NCBI GenBank assembly: GCA_963924555.1
Contig: OZ004588.1
Coordinates: 3,658,001-3,722,000, forward strand
Reading direction: 5' to 3'
DNA: 64,000 nt
Source: Crambe crambe
Taxonomy: Eukaryota; Porifera; Demospongiae; Poecilosclerida; Crambeidae
Numbering within the stretch: the first letter of the stretch is position 1; each line of letters opens with the position of its first letter. The translations under genes were made by a program, and so were the position numbers. Below are positions 47,108 to 58,589 of this stretch, piece by piece. Under the pieces are notes generated by a model. That model made no database searches. It was not told where the DNA came from and was given only the letters and a program-made list of their open reading frames with translations.

Positions 47108-47843
47108 GTATGTGAATTGATTAGTGGATTGACCCTTTGACCTTTGTCCTATCTCATTTTATCATCACTAGCATGGATAGTGACACATGGGTAGTGTTGG
47201 GAGGTGATTTATAGACCTGAGCACCTCATTGTTATTCTAAATGACACTTGTGTGTACGTATCATTCTAATGTTGAAACCCTTTACCCACTCTAGTTCAGG
47301 TGTCTAGGTTATTATATTAGCACTTTCAGTCAATATGATTATTCACTTTCTGTTTCGGTATGGTCCCCTTTATAAGACATGAGCTTACCTTTGATAGAGA
47401 TTTGAGAAGGGTATGCTATCCACAATCCAAGCATGTAATTGTTAGTGATTGTCTTTTTGGTTTTCAGACTGAACCATGTGAATTACAAGTGTTTTTATGG
47501 TAACTGTTGTCAAGTGAAGTAAATCCATAATGGACCTTGCAGTTTTTATTCTCTAACCATATGTAATCGACTGTCTTAAAATTGTATGCTCTATATAGAA
47601 CAGGGATTCATGTGGATGGGTGGGTGCATGATAAGGTCTCCCTTCCTAAAATTGCATTGTTTAAGAAGTAATTCTACAACCTAATGTGTCTATTAAAATT
47701 AAAACTATCAAGGATGTCATTAAAGCTTGTTCTGGACTCTCAGTGACAATTCTCATCGTATGGACCTAAAGTGTGACAAAAGTGGAAGTATGGCAAAAGT
47801 TGATATGGTTCAGGTCAAATTTTTCAGTCTGCATAATGCACCA

Positions 47844-47844
<1 letters not shown>

Positions 47845-47914
<70 letters not shown>
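47845..47914. repeat. (CT)n microsatellite with CAACCT end
   Basis: About 35 CT units followed by three caacct units. The sister block at 40.5 kb lacks it; the 12.25-kb paralogue has only tctctctccctccc. Confidence 0.95.
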
Positions 47915-47919
<5 letters not shown>

Positions 47920-48429
47920 TCAACCTCAACCCTAAAATCCTGTATGAATCCTTGTAAAACTTTCCTCCATTAAAAGATCAGGCAGTAATTTTATGAATTA
48001 TGTACTCAATGTTTCTCGAGACAGTCTCAACTGCCCCCATTTAGTTCATCTCTTTGTGTGTGCTGTATTCTGATTATGTTGCCTATTATTCCTGAGTATG
48101 TATTCATATGTGCTGGGAGTGCATGATGAGATAATGTCGAGCAAAACCCTTCCTCCTGTCTCTGATTGCTCCTCCCCCTTCCCCTATATATTGTACCATC
48201 TCACTTTGTCCCTAGCATGGATAATGTTGAGTTTGTAGACCTGAACACCTCATGGCCCACCCCTGTCATTCTAGACAGTTAACATGTACTCGATGTTGAG
48301 ACCCTTTACCCACTTTACCTTAGTGTGTATAGAGTGGTGAAGGGTGTATCCAGAAGTTGTCATATTAGTTGATATGATTGTTTATTTCAGTTTCATTATG
48401 GTCCCTTTTATTATGTATGGGGTTTTTGA

Positions 48430-49200
48430 CCATTGGAAAGTTCTTAAATTAAAAAGCTGCATTTTGGTGGTAAAAAAGTTCTACCAGTATGTACAAGCAA
48501 GTCTATAGAAGTTCTAATTTCAGGTTTAAAAAAAAATTTTTTTTTTCATGGTCATGAACCCCTTAAAGCTAAAGGTGAGGGTATCATGTCTGAGTCAGAA
48601 TTCAAATAGTCCATAGTCATGCACTACTGTCACTACTTCCACTACAGACTTCACTATAGTCTTATAGTGGTCCCTTGATGTGGATCATTGCTCCCATCAG
48701 TAACAAATGATAATGGAAGCAATTTCCTCTGAGAATGCATTCAAAAAAAGATGAAACTTGAAAGTACAACTACCATGACTTCCCACATTTTACATCCTAT
48801 AAAAGTAGCACTCTGCACATACATCCCATTCATGTCACTGTTAACAAAAATAACACTCGATGTTATTCTTCAGCTTCTATGGTATACTGATGGATACACA
48901 TAGTACATTCAAACCCAATCACATGACCAATTGTACCTAATCACATGATTGGATTGCAATACAATGTCCTATGCCTTTGAAGTGGCTACAGGACAATAGC
49001 AGTTGTCTAGAGATTTGGTCAGATAAAAGATATTGACCAGGAAACAGTGAACCCTGACACACTATGTACTAATTACTATAAGACTATGGCATCCATAATA
49101 TGCTTTGAAGTTTCTACCTTAATGAGGTCTCTAATGAGGTCTTTAAAACAGGGATAAATGACCAATATCTGTCTGGGCTCCATAAGCACCAGCTTCGACT
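48430..49200. other. Unit 4-specific insertion, non-coding
   Basis: The sister position in unit 3 (about 36950) is contiguous without it. It holds an A/T hairpin (aaaaaaaaattttttttttt, 48531-48549) and no long frame. Confidence 0.4.
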
Positions 49201-49215
49201 CATTTTATAGTGTCA

Positions 49216-49310
49216 TTGGGTTTCTTGTGTTTTTTAAAGAATGCAATTATTTTGCATTAACTTTAATAGTGTTATCAAATAATTATTCTTTAAAAGCACC
49301 AGAAACCCAA
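49216..49310. repeat. Hairpin, 95 bp
   Basis: ttgggtttcttgtgttttttaaagaat faces attctttaaaagcaccagaaacccaa. It may be a small MITE. Confidence 0.7.
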
Positions 49311-49503
49311 CAAGACTGCTGAAGGTTTGACAGTATCATTGAGTCTACATTATACTGTAAGTGCCGAGTTCCACTGTTTTAGGACCTTTTAGTTGTCATT
49401 ATAATGACCTCAAGCTTTGCCCTCAGTCACCATATTAAAGTGGTTCAATGACTGTTGTATGATGTACATACATATGAAGTGTTTCCCTCTGTTTTCCATG
49501 TAG

Positions 49504-49575
49504 ATGCTTCAACTTAAGGAATGTAAAGACAATGGGGCACACATTCTGTGGTGATCTGCAAACTCGTAGAACTGG
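49504..49575 (+). pseudogene. Broken exon F, unit 4
   Basis: MLQLKECKDNGAH is followed by a shifted frame and a stop after loss of several bases at gggcacac. The flanking ag and gtgttg are kept. Confidence 0.7.
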
Positions 49576-49634
49576 GTGTTGTTTGTTTTGTTGACTCCAC
49601 CTCCTCTCCCCTCCCTCTGATACAATACCCACAG

Positions 49635-49690
49635 AGACTGCCTCCCCAATGAAGCTGGTCCTTATTAAAGAGCACTTGCATTCACTGAAG
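49635..49690 (+). other. G-type exon, shortened, unit 4
   Basis: 56 nt between cccacag and gtatgc. It is open as TASPMKLVLIKEHLHSLK in the TASP frame and stops in the RLR frame. Confidence 0.45.
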
Positions 49691-49914
49691 GTATGCAGAA
49701 AACTCACTTCATAGTTTGGACTGTTTTGGTTATCTTGGACATGTTTCTTTTGAATATTTGACCTTGATGTGGTTAATGGAATGCTAATTACCCTTTGATG
49801 GATGAGATGATCCCTACATAACGCTCCCAATCACTGACCTAAACCTATGGGGTGTGAATAGGTGTCCCTGTAATTAGTCCATGAATGACCTTTTGACCTT
49901 TCCAATGTGCATAG

Positions 49915-50058
49915 GAGAGGGAACAGAAAAGACGAATGTGAAGTTTGTCACAAGAGTCTGAAGGAGAGGACACTTCAGAAAGTGATGGAGGTTCCACATC
50001 CACGAGTCCGACTACAGGACCATACCCACTTATGTCTCGCCTTTTGTTTTTAAAGTGT
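49915..50058 (+). pseudogene. Damaged terminal exon I, unit 4
   Basis: EGTE at the start is followed by a shift. The tail SQESEGEDTSESDGG, then SPTTGPYPLMSRLLF, is still recognisable in another frame. Confidence 0.6.
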
Positions 50059-50099
50059 ATCATCTTTAATTCTATTATGTGTGTGTATGTATATTGGGT

Positions 50100-52019
50100 T
50101 AAGAGAGTTCAGTATCATTGTTGGTCATGTGACCAGTTGAGTCATCATTCCTGATAACACTTCTGTATTTGGCTGTTCCTTCTCCAAGATCTAATTATGT
50201 TGGGTGCACATCTTCCCTAGGCCAGAGTAAACCAGTGTTGATATCTGTAGTGAAAAAGGTGAAGAAAAACTCTTGAATGGTTGGTCTGAAGAGGTCCAGT
50301 GCAATACATGATGAGGTAGATTCATCAGATGGTACAGCTCTACAGTGTGATACATGCAAGTGGGGATGAGGGTCTTTAGACTTCGTAGGACTTGTATTGA
50401 TGTGCAGTACATATGTATGTACCTGAGTTATGAGTCTTTTGTTTTGTGAGGGGAAGAGGACTTGGAAGACTTGTCCAGCTGCTCTGAAGTACCATTGCCT
50501 TGCCTGCTCTGAGTCAACATCCTCTATGTGGGTTCACAGGTGTGCTCCCATCCTGCATGAAATTTCAATGTACAGATTGATCCCACTTCTTCCTTCACTC
50601 CCACTTCATACTTATAAATTGAATGTTGTATTAAATTTTCATTGAAAATGTATTAATTTTAATAAAAAATTTCTCTTAGTAGCTACTAGATCAAAGGTCA
50701 GAGGAAATGGTAACTCAGAGTTAATTTCTGTCACATTACATTCCACAGTTCAAGTGCTCACCCTTGGTGTGGAGGAAGGACCTAGACTTGAACACGGCTT
50801 CCTGTTTAGTGTTTCTTACAACTCCATTGAAGGATGGGAGAGATGACTGGGACATCAATAAGTGCAGAAAGGATATTAAATATTAGTACAGTGATACAGT
50901 CAGAAATGGTACTCATTGTCTAGTTTTCTGACTGTGAAATGGACTTTTAAGCATGAATCTGCTGATAGAACCTAGAAGTTAACACACACGAATGCACTCA
51001 GTACAACATTCAAAGAGATATACGTTATTCTTGGCAATGCATTGATAGGTGAGAGCAGTTCTAGATACAGCACTTAATACTGGGTATGCTACATATGTAC
51101 ACACATGGGATGTCTAGATACAGAGAGGAGATTTTGCTGGGGTAATATTTCCCTATGATTTTGAATGTACACTACTCAAAAATTAACCCATGAAAATTTG
51201 CACCACAGATTTTACATGACAGAAATCTCTAGTGTTACATGTACATGTATTTTACTGAGGTTGTCATAAAGAGACTATTTTGTTAGTATTCATAAATCAA
51301 GCAAGGTTTTACCCTTTTATTCCATGAGATTTCCATTCTCACTGAGCTTGCCTTAGGACACCTGGATAGAAAGAATCCTATTAGGAGTGGATTGGACAAC
51401 TTCAATAAGTGGACCATGGGGCAATTTTCTGGCACAACTCAATGCCACACTCCCAGAGCTGCAAAGAAACAAAATAGCAGATAAAGAGTATCAAAACATT
51501 ACATATTTGTGGGTTAGCCTGACTAGGGATTAGGGACTAGGACTAGGACTAGGGCTAGGGCTAGGGCATCAGTACTACATGTAATATAGAGCTTCCAAGC
51601 CAGAGAAAAAAAGAACAGATCGGATTAAGGGTCTGTATATACACAATCAAACTGAAGATGAGGGAGACAGGACCAATCATCCCTGACTGGTAGTTGCTCC
51701 CCTTGCTGATCATCTGCTATTCATGGTTATCATCATGTCTCCATAACTACATCACCACAAACACTTCATACAACTGCTTGAGAGTTTCATCATACTTACC
51801 TGTCCAGAAGACCAGAACTCACTAGATGAACTATTAGCTGGCAGGTGAATGCCACAGCCAGCTCAAATACAGGGGAGAGAATCTAGTCTAATCTGAAGCA
51901 TGCAGAATATGCATACCCTTTACCATATAGAGTTTAGATATGACTACCCTTTACCATATAGAGTTTAGGTATGACTACCCTTAATTTTGGGCGTGGCACC
52001 AGGATGTGAAAAGAAAGAC
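50100..52019. other. Intergenic stretch before the death-domain gene
   Basis: No supported gene. It contains (CTAGGG)-like degenerate repeats at 51523-51567 and a tandem repeat of about 33 bases (taccatatagagtttagg) at 51914-51985, directly upstream of the next gene. Confidence 0.5.
51914..51985. repeat. Tandem duplication of about 33 bp
   Basis: Two copies of accctttaccatatagagtt...gtatgact. They sit 35 bases upstream of the predicted start codon, in the likely promoter or 5' UTR. Confidence 0.85.
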
Positions 52020-55000
52020 ATGGGGAACAAGACGAATAAACAGAAGCGTGGGCCCGAGCCCGAGCCAAACTCTTTTCCTTCGAAGTCCGCAGGGAGCGAT
52101 CTTTCTTCAGATTCCAACCTCCTAACCTGTGAAGTAAGCCAAAAAAAGACACACAAAGCTGCCTCCTCCCCTCCCCCTCCTGTAAACATTGACATTGGAC
52201 CTTCCAGGCCAAATAAGGAAAGTGAGCCTTCCCCTGATGAGTTCTTTGATCTTCCAGACCTTCCTAGCATAGATGCAGGGAGTAAAAGTTTGTCGAGTGG
52301 ACCAGCATTTAAGACTGAACCGAAGTCAGATCAATCTAAGTCTGCAGGGAGTGATCTTCCTTCAGATTCCAGTCCCCTATACACCCCTGAAGCTGCCTCC
52401 TCCCCTCCTCATCCTTTGAACATTGATAAATCATCTGAACTTCCCATGTCAAATAAGGGGAGTGAGCCTCCCTCTGATCATCCAGACCCTCCTCTGGACA
52501 CTGGGAGTAAGAGCAGACCACCATTTAAGACTGAGTCAAGTCCTCCAAAGAAAATATCACGGCAGGAGAGGCGACGAGCAGAAAGGGCGAAACGCAAGTT
52601 CAAAGGTATCTAGTTACACACTCATACCTGTGACTTGTCCATAGGAGTACTGAGGGATTGTAATGGCTGTGGTTTATTACTGCTGGAGGGTGTGTCTATG
52701 GGTATGAAGTATACATGTGTCTGACCTCCCATGCAAATTCAAGACAGTTTTGCTAACATGATGCAGCCCAAATCATCAACTTGTCTCACCTTTGCCCCAA
52801 AACTAACTTTGCTAAATTGATGGAGTTAGAGGAAATGATAAGGTCTTCTTTGTAGCATAAACAGCAGCAGGAGCCTCCAAAAATGCAAACCAATTTAAGT
52901 GCTACAATTTTTTATGCCAAATACACCAATATGGACATAGCTGTTAAATTATAGTAAGCCACCACCTATTGCAGCCTCTCTATAGGATCTTAGGGTACAG
53001 AAATATCATACTGTATGTCCAGAAAATATTGGCAGTCATCTTGCTCAGACATGGATGACTGATGACTCCCCCAGTCATTCCTGGTTGAGTTATAATGACT
53101 CCACGTAATCTTTATGGGAGACATTGTATTACTGTCTGCCATTTCCACACAAGCATTTCAATAGCTGGCTCCTCTTTTACTCTGGTCAAGACAAATACCC
53201 TCTACATGTTCTCCCAGTACAACACACAAACTGAAAGCAATCACAAAAATGCCTTAAGTGGTAGGTAGTGATAGGACTGGTAGGGTGTGACTTCCTTCAT
53301 GCACTGTGTGATCACCTGCATAAGTGGGGATAAGGTGCCCCCAAACTTGTGTGCTGCATTATGGATTGTGATAATTAGCATGGTTAGGGGGCACTACAAT
53401 GCACCATCGTCTGGCTGGTAGGTAGGGGAGGGCCTCAACCCCACCCCTGGATCAAGGGATCCAGCCATGTACTTATTACAAGATGCCACCATGTTGGTAT
53501 ATTGGCGAAGGGTGTGTCTTTGAGTATGAAGTGTCTGCTATTTCATAAACCTCATGCAAATGGAAGTCAACTCTGACTTCTTTTTAGTGTTAAAACATAA
53601 TCTAACATACAGCAACAGGACTCCTAAAGTACATTTCCCCTATACCATGTACACCAATATGGACAAGTCCAATGTTATTGAAAGCCACACCTATTGCAAC
53701 CTCTCTATAGGAACTAAGGAGACAGAAATATCATACTGTCTGGAATTAATAGGCTCCTGCAGATTATGCTCAGATTTATACACAAGATTCTATTCTCAGA
53801 TTCTCACTCTAGCCTATTATTCTTTCAAATGTACCCATTATTCCCAAAGATTCTCTTATACATAGCTATGGCAACAGGGCTGGATTCGGATTATTAAATA
53901 GATGGGGTTGCATGACTAGGACTAGGGCCACACACTGGACCATGGGGGAAGCATAATTATTTGGAGGACCATGTATGTTGGCTTCACTGATAGTTTGCCA
54001 CATTTTGAGCTTTTAAAGTTTGTGCATAAAATTGAATAATCCAAGTAGAGTAGTCTCCTATACCATAGATACATTTGTGTATGGTGTTACATTCCTGTGA
54101 GTTGTTATAAACTAATGGTTTGTAACCTCAATACATAATCAAACCATGATAATAACATTGAACTGTATGACTATACCAACTATCCCTAATAATGTCTGCA
54201 TGTAGCAGTTATTTTTGCTGGCTTCTTCAAGCTTCTTCTTCATGTGAGTACCTGTATCACGGTATATTTTTCACTCCCGAACATCAATCTCGTTCAGCTT
54301 CTTGCCCAGGGTATGACAATTCCACCACCTCTAAATGGCACATGCTTTGTGTGCTGTGTGGTCAGTCATATGCTAGCATTTGTGTAGGTAAGGGATGAAA
54401 CACCAAAATTGTGAAATCTTTGAAGTGATACATGCATGGTCACAGGTGTGGAAATCAGTTTTTATGTACTAAGTTATAAAATGTGTGTCCTTGAAAGTGC
54501 AAGTCAAAGTACAGTGCAATATGGATGTGTCATGTATACATAGACTGTTTCTTACCACTTTGATAATTATTATGAAGTATTATTATTGTCAAAGTAGAGG
54601 TATGGTCAAAATTACTGTGCACTGTTTTAGGGGGGTTGGGGGGGTGGGGCAACCACCCCTGGCTACAGCCCCAAACATGTGTGGAAAGTCTAAATAGAAC
54701 TGGTTAATACCCTTTGTGGATATCACCATTTTATCCACCATAATCTCCACTGTGGAGTATGTTGAAGTGTGTTAGGTATGCCAAATGAAACAGCTGTGGG
54801 TCCCTTTCCTGTCTATTATAGCAGCTACTGAGTCAGTTTAGGGAGTCTAAATGTGTGGACTGGATTTTCACCTGCTGAGCAATATGAGTTGATCATATTG
54901 ATATTTTTTCACTGAGTTGTGGTTAATATGGGTACATCCCTGTTAATTAGTGTGTCATTGATATTTTGTTTGTAGCTCCTCCACTCAGCTTAAGAAATGT

Positions 55001-55244
55001 TGTTGCAGTCCTAAACAAACTTTCGTGGAGCCGTGTTGGTGAAATACTGACAATCCCCCAGACTAAGTTAAATGCTATCAGAGACGAGTGTGATACGGAT
55101 GAGGAAAGACTTGTAGCCATTGTTAGGTATTGGTTACTAAATGATGTGAATGCATCCTGGAGGAGACTTATATATGAGCTTGACTGTGACCATTCAGATA
55201 TAGCAGACAGGATACGGAAGTATGCAGAGAAACTAACAGGTTAG
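52020..55244 (+). CDS. Death-domain protein with disordered repeat N-terminus
   Basis: Exon 1 is 52020-52605 and exon 2 is 54976-55244, with a 2370-nt intron; donor caaag|gtatct and acceptor tttgtttgtag. Phase 1 joins phase 1 (G|CT, Ala). The first Met is MGNKTNKQKRG; a frame upstream is open, but this is the first ATG. Residues 1-180 are Pro/Ser/Asp-rich with two imperfect repeats (KSAGSDL-SDS, AASSPP-P-NID, FKTE). The exon ends in RQERRRAERAKRK. Exon 2 encodes a helical fold of about 88 residues (LRNVVAVLNKLSW..VGEILTI, then DCDHSDIADRIRKYAEKLTG) with the pattern of a death domain. It ends at TAG; an alternative donor (acag|gttagt, 55240) could extend it. Likely a cytoplasmic adaptor binding other death domains (inference). 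Confidence 0.7.
52606..54975 (+). other. Large intron of the death-domain gene
   Basis: Contains two related stretches (52660-53060 and 53520-53800, sharing gggtgtgtc..gtatgaagt and ccaatatggacat). Short frames near 54192 and 54485 lack convincing splice support. Confidence 0.5.
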
Positions 55245-55828
55245 TGAGAGCTTCAAACATATTGACATATGTACATGAATAGGTTGCATGTGCAGTTAAA
55301 ACATTGCTGCTGTTCTGTTCCACAGGACTCAGTTGTATTATCTCTAATCTCCATGACGTTTTACATAATTACATAATTATATCTGCTGAGTCAGCTATAT
55401 CATTGTAACTACTTGACTGCTGCACATGCTGAGACCCATGCCCAGTTGTTAAGAGTAGAGACTCAAAGTCTGTAGTACATGTAACAAAGTTTAATTTTTT
55501 GCTTGTCAATTTCATTGCACTATTACATTCACTCTGACCCTTGAAGTTAATGAGTTATGTATGTAACTCTTTACTGGTATAAAGTAGAGTCTTATAGTAG
55601 CCACCATTAGAACCAACATGTATATAATCAGCTCTCTGCTGATGTCTGAAATCAGTCTGGAATCAACAAAGTTATACTGTAGTTCCAGAAATTTCCAAGT
55701 TGAAATATTTCATATTTTTTAATTTTGGAAACATTATATACATCATCCAAAAATTTTCAACAATGAATTGTTATTGCATCAGATGTGCGTGAATTAGAGT
55801 TCGACTAGTTACTGCATGTATGTATGTA
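55245..55828. other. Intergenic stretch
   Basis: AT-rich, no gene seen. Confidence 0.4.
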
Positions 55829-56207
55829 ATGGCAGAGTCCGTGGCTGAGTCACAATGTGAGATGGATTCCTGCATCAGAGGCTATCATAAATACAGAGCA
55901 ATATGGACAGCAGCTATTGGAGAGTCTCTTTGTTGTATTAGGGGAACCTACTAATACAATAGATCAATACACTGTTGCTGTAATTAGAAGTGGACTAGTT
56001 GTTGGACATTTGCCTAAGAAGATTTCAAGAGTTTGCTCACTTTTTTTGAGGAGAGGAGGTACCATATATTGTATAGTCACCAACACCAGGAGATATTCCA
56101 CAGACCTCCCTCAAGGTGGATTAGAGATCCCCTGTACTTTGCATTTTGAAGGGATCAATTCTTTGAGAAGACGCTTAAAAAAATGCATGCCCAATCTCAA
56201 TTCATAA
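55829..56207 (+). CDS. HIRAN-like domain protein, one-base frameshift
   Basis: From the Met at 55829 (another in-frame Met at 55820), the frame reads MAESVAESQCEMDSC, then RGYHKYRAIWTAAIGESLCC. Then GGGG at 55941-55944 shifts it. The next frame continues EPTNTIDQYTVAVIRSGLVV, then GHLPKKISRVCSLFLRRGG to a stop at 56207. The REPxNxxDxxAVAV..G..VGHxPRKI pattern is that of HIRAN domains, a DNA-end-binding fold. With one G fewer, the two parts would be collinear, so I suspect a sequencing error or a fresh mutation. It is intronless. Similar orphan proteins are common in sponges and cnidarians in my memory. Confidence 0.6.
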
Positions 56208-56504
56208 TCAGTACTTAAATCATTGTTTTCATCTGCTAAAATTATATTATAAAAGTTACTACCGTACAGCGGTTTTTAAAAAAATATTTCGTTACGTAAA
56301 GAATTACGTAAAGAATTACGGTAGTCTTTTATTCGGTATGGTACGATTATTTTAGCGCATGTACAACAATATCTGCGGACTTCGCTTCACAGCTGCTTTT
56401 TCACTGGCTTGCATACTATTCTTTGCCTTCATTTCTTCAGGTATAGCCCTCTTCGCAATCGTGGCGACTTCTTAAGTGATGGAATCTAGCTAGCTAAGAA
56501 GAAA

Positions 56505-56704
56505 NNNNNNNNNNNNNNNNNNNNNNNNNNNNNNNNNNNNNNNNNNNNNNNNNNNNNNNNNNNNNNNNNNNNNNNNNNNNNNNNNNNNNNNNNNNNNNNN
56601 NNNNNNNNNNNNNNNNNNNNNNNNNNNNNNNNNNNNNNNNNNNNNNNNNNNNNNNNNNNNNNNNNNNNNNNNNNNNNNNNNNNNNNNNNNNNNNNNNNNN
56701 NNNN
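56505..56704. other. Assembly gap of 200 N
   Basis: Exactly 200 N, the size usually given to a gap of unknown length. Distance and continuity across it are not assured. Confidence 0.99.
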
Positions 56705-58100
56705 ATGATTACTGGAATGGTTGATTTGCATGTGTCCTGTCCCCAACTATGTAAAAACATCATCCTATATGCCACTGTTATTAATTAAATTTCTTCTCTC
56801 ATAATCGATTGTTGTTGTTATTGTTGTTGTTGTTGTTGTTGTGATTGTTGTTATTTTTGTTTGTTTTAATTCATTGGGTAGATGATATGAATATCATATA
56901 TTAGTCATCTGCTATGGAGTACTGGCAGGAAGTTACATATAAAAATACAATACTCTTTTTGCAGAAATATTATTATTTTCTGCTGGTTAAGCCACTCTGT
57001 TTTTAGGAAAGAAGAATGAAGGAACCATTTGTAGTAGAAAATGGTAGTTCTTATGAAGAGATGCAGTCTTGCTGATATAGCTACTTACATTCAAGAATGA
57101 GCCTTCAACAAGAAAACAGTGTTCTAGCATAGCTGTACTACTCCACTGACAGTTGATAGAATTCTTTCTCTGCTACCTATCACATGGTTTTATAGGCAGA
57201 GCTGTAACAAAATAAGACAAGTACAGCTTGGACATGAAGCAGGTTGCCGAAATTTGTCAGCTGATTCAACCTGTGCCTAATTGCTTCAGCCAGTTAGCAG
57301 ATCGAGGTTATAGTGGTTTGACTACTTCAGCTTCAAGGTTGGATGAGCAGTGCTTCTACATAGCAGAGGATCATCATGGACTCTAACTGAGCTACATTAA
57401 ACATCTTTACATACTAAGTGCTATATATATTGTGAGACGATTGGTCATTTTCCGAGGGCCATATTTGTGTGGATTAACAAATCTACATGAGGTCTTTCCA
57501 TATGCAAGGTAACTTACCATGACAGTAGCAATAAATTTGAAGGCTCTCAATATACTGCTCTGAAAGCCTTGCAAATTGGCAGAAAACAGCTATTGGGCCT
57601 CTGAATACCTTCTCATCAAACTATGGAGATTAACTCATTAACAGCATTACATAACCACATACCTCAATATCTACAACACATTACAAGCATGCATGACACT
57701 TTTACAAGCTATTTGAAATAGGATTACAAGAAGATACAAAGACAACAAGATGTCAGTCTAGGTGAATCTGGTTCTCTGATGATTACTGGAATTGTTGATT
57801 TGCATGTGAGCCTCCCCAAGGAAGTGTTATTAAAGAAAGTTTAAATTGGTTCTCTAATAATCGATTGTCGTTATTATTATTGTTGTTATTATTGTTATTG
57901 TGATTGTTATTGTTAATATTTGTTTTGATTCATGGGGTAAGTTGTAATAATGTCATATATTTGACATCTGCTATGGCTAGAATACTGGCAGGAAGTTGAA
58001 GAACTTTTGCTGTTTTGCTACAACAAAAATTAATGACCAATTTCCTATGGCCATAAACCAAGGATTTGCTAAATTCATGAATGATTTGCTAAATTCATAA
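56705..58100. repeat. Tandem non-coding block
   Basis: atgattactggaat.gttgatttgcatgtg occurs at 56705 and 57779, each followed by a (TTG/TTA)n tract and a tcatatatt...catctgctatgg stretch, giving a period of about 1.07 kb. No gene seen. Confidence 0.6.
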
Positions 58101-58589
58101 ATTCATGAAGAATTCTGAGGCCGATCTATTTATAATCCAGCTAAGCCTAAAATCTTGATAGCTTTACTATTTAACGATAGGCAGCTCCGATACTATCTGC
58201 TGCTAGGCTAGCAAAGCGTAGTAACACTCGAATTCAGTGGCAGCTCAATGCCTCTTCTCTTTGTTAGGCCTGGTTGGTCATGTGCTCGTGCATGGTTGTA
58301 GCACCAATTCGTCATGGTGATGTATGTATTACCTTGGACTCACGGATTTCTATGGTCTTGCGATATTTTCGAGTACCAGGCCCTCCACAATCATAATTGA
58401 AAAAGAGGGCCGGGGGACAAGGCTAATCATGATGAAATTTTTGATTTTGATTTATTTTCAGGGTCATTAAAATTAATCACATGACATTTAATTACCTTGT
58501 ACAAAATGGAGTAAAAGGTAATTATAAGTTGTAACAAAGAAAATAAACAAATTAAAAGCATGAATTATTATTTAACTAAAATTTCCCAA

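Larger units (their letters stand above)
37900..50100 (+). repeat. Tandem unit 4 (pseudogene-like)
   Basis: Starts with a frameshifted alpha copy (38007-38155) and ends with damaged F, G and I exons. It has one intact B copy, two G plus H cassettes and several inserted elements. Confidence 0.6.

Noticed and set aside
49435..49830. 131-codon minus-strand frame
   Set aside because: It covers exons F and G of unit 4 in reverse; sister copies do not keep it open.
52336..52524. Minus-strand frames opposite the disordered exon
   Set aside because: They arise from the repeat structure of exon 1 on the plus strand and have no start context or splice support.
54192..54398. Possible extra exon in the 2370-nt intron
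   Set aside because: A gtag-like start and a gtgagt exist, but the direct join of exon 1 to exon 2 already keeps the frame and no coding family is recognised.
56486..56775. Frames spanning the gap
   Set aside because: They consist almost only of N.
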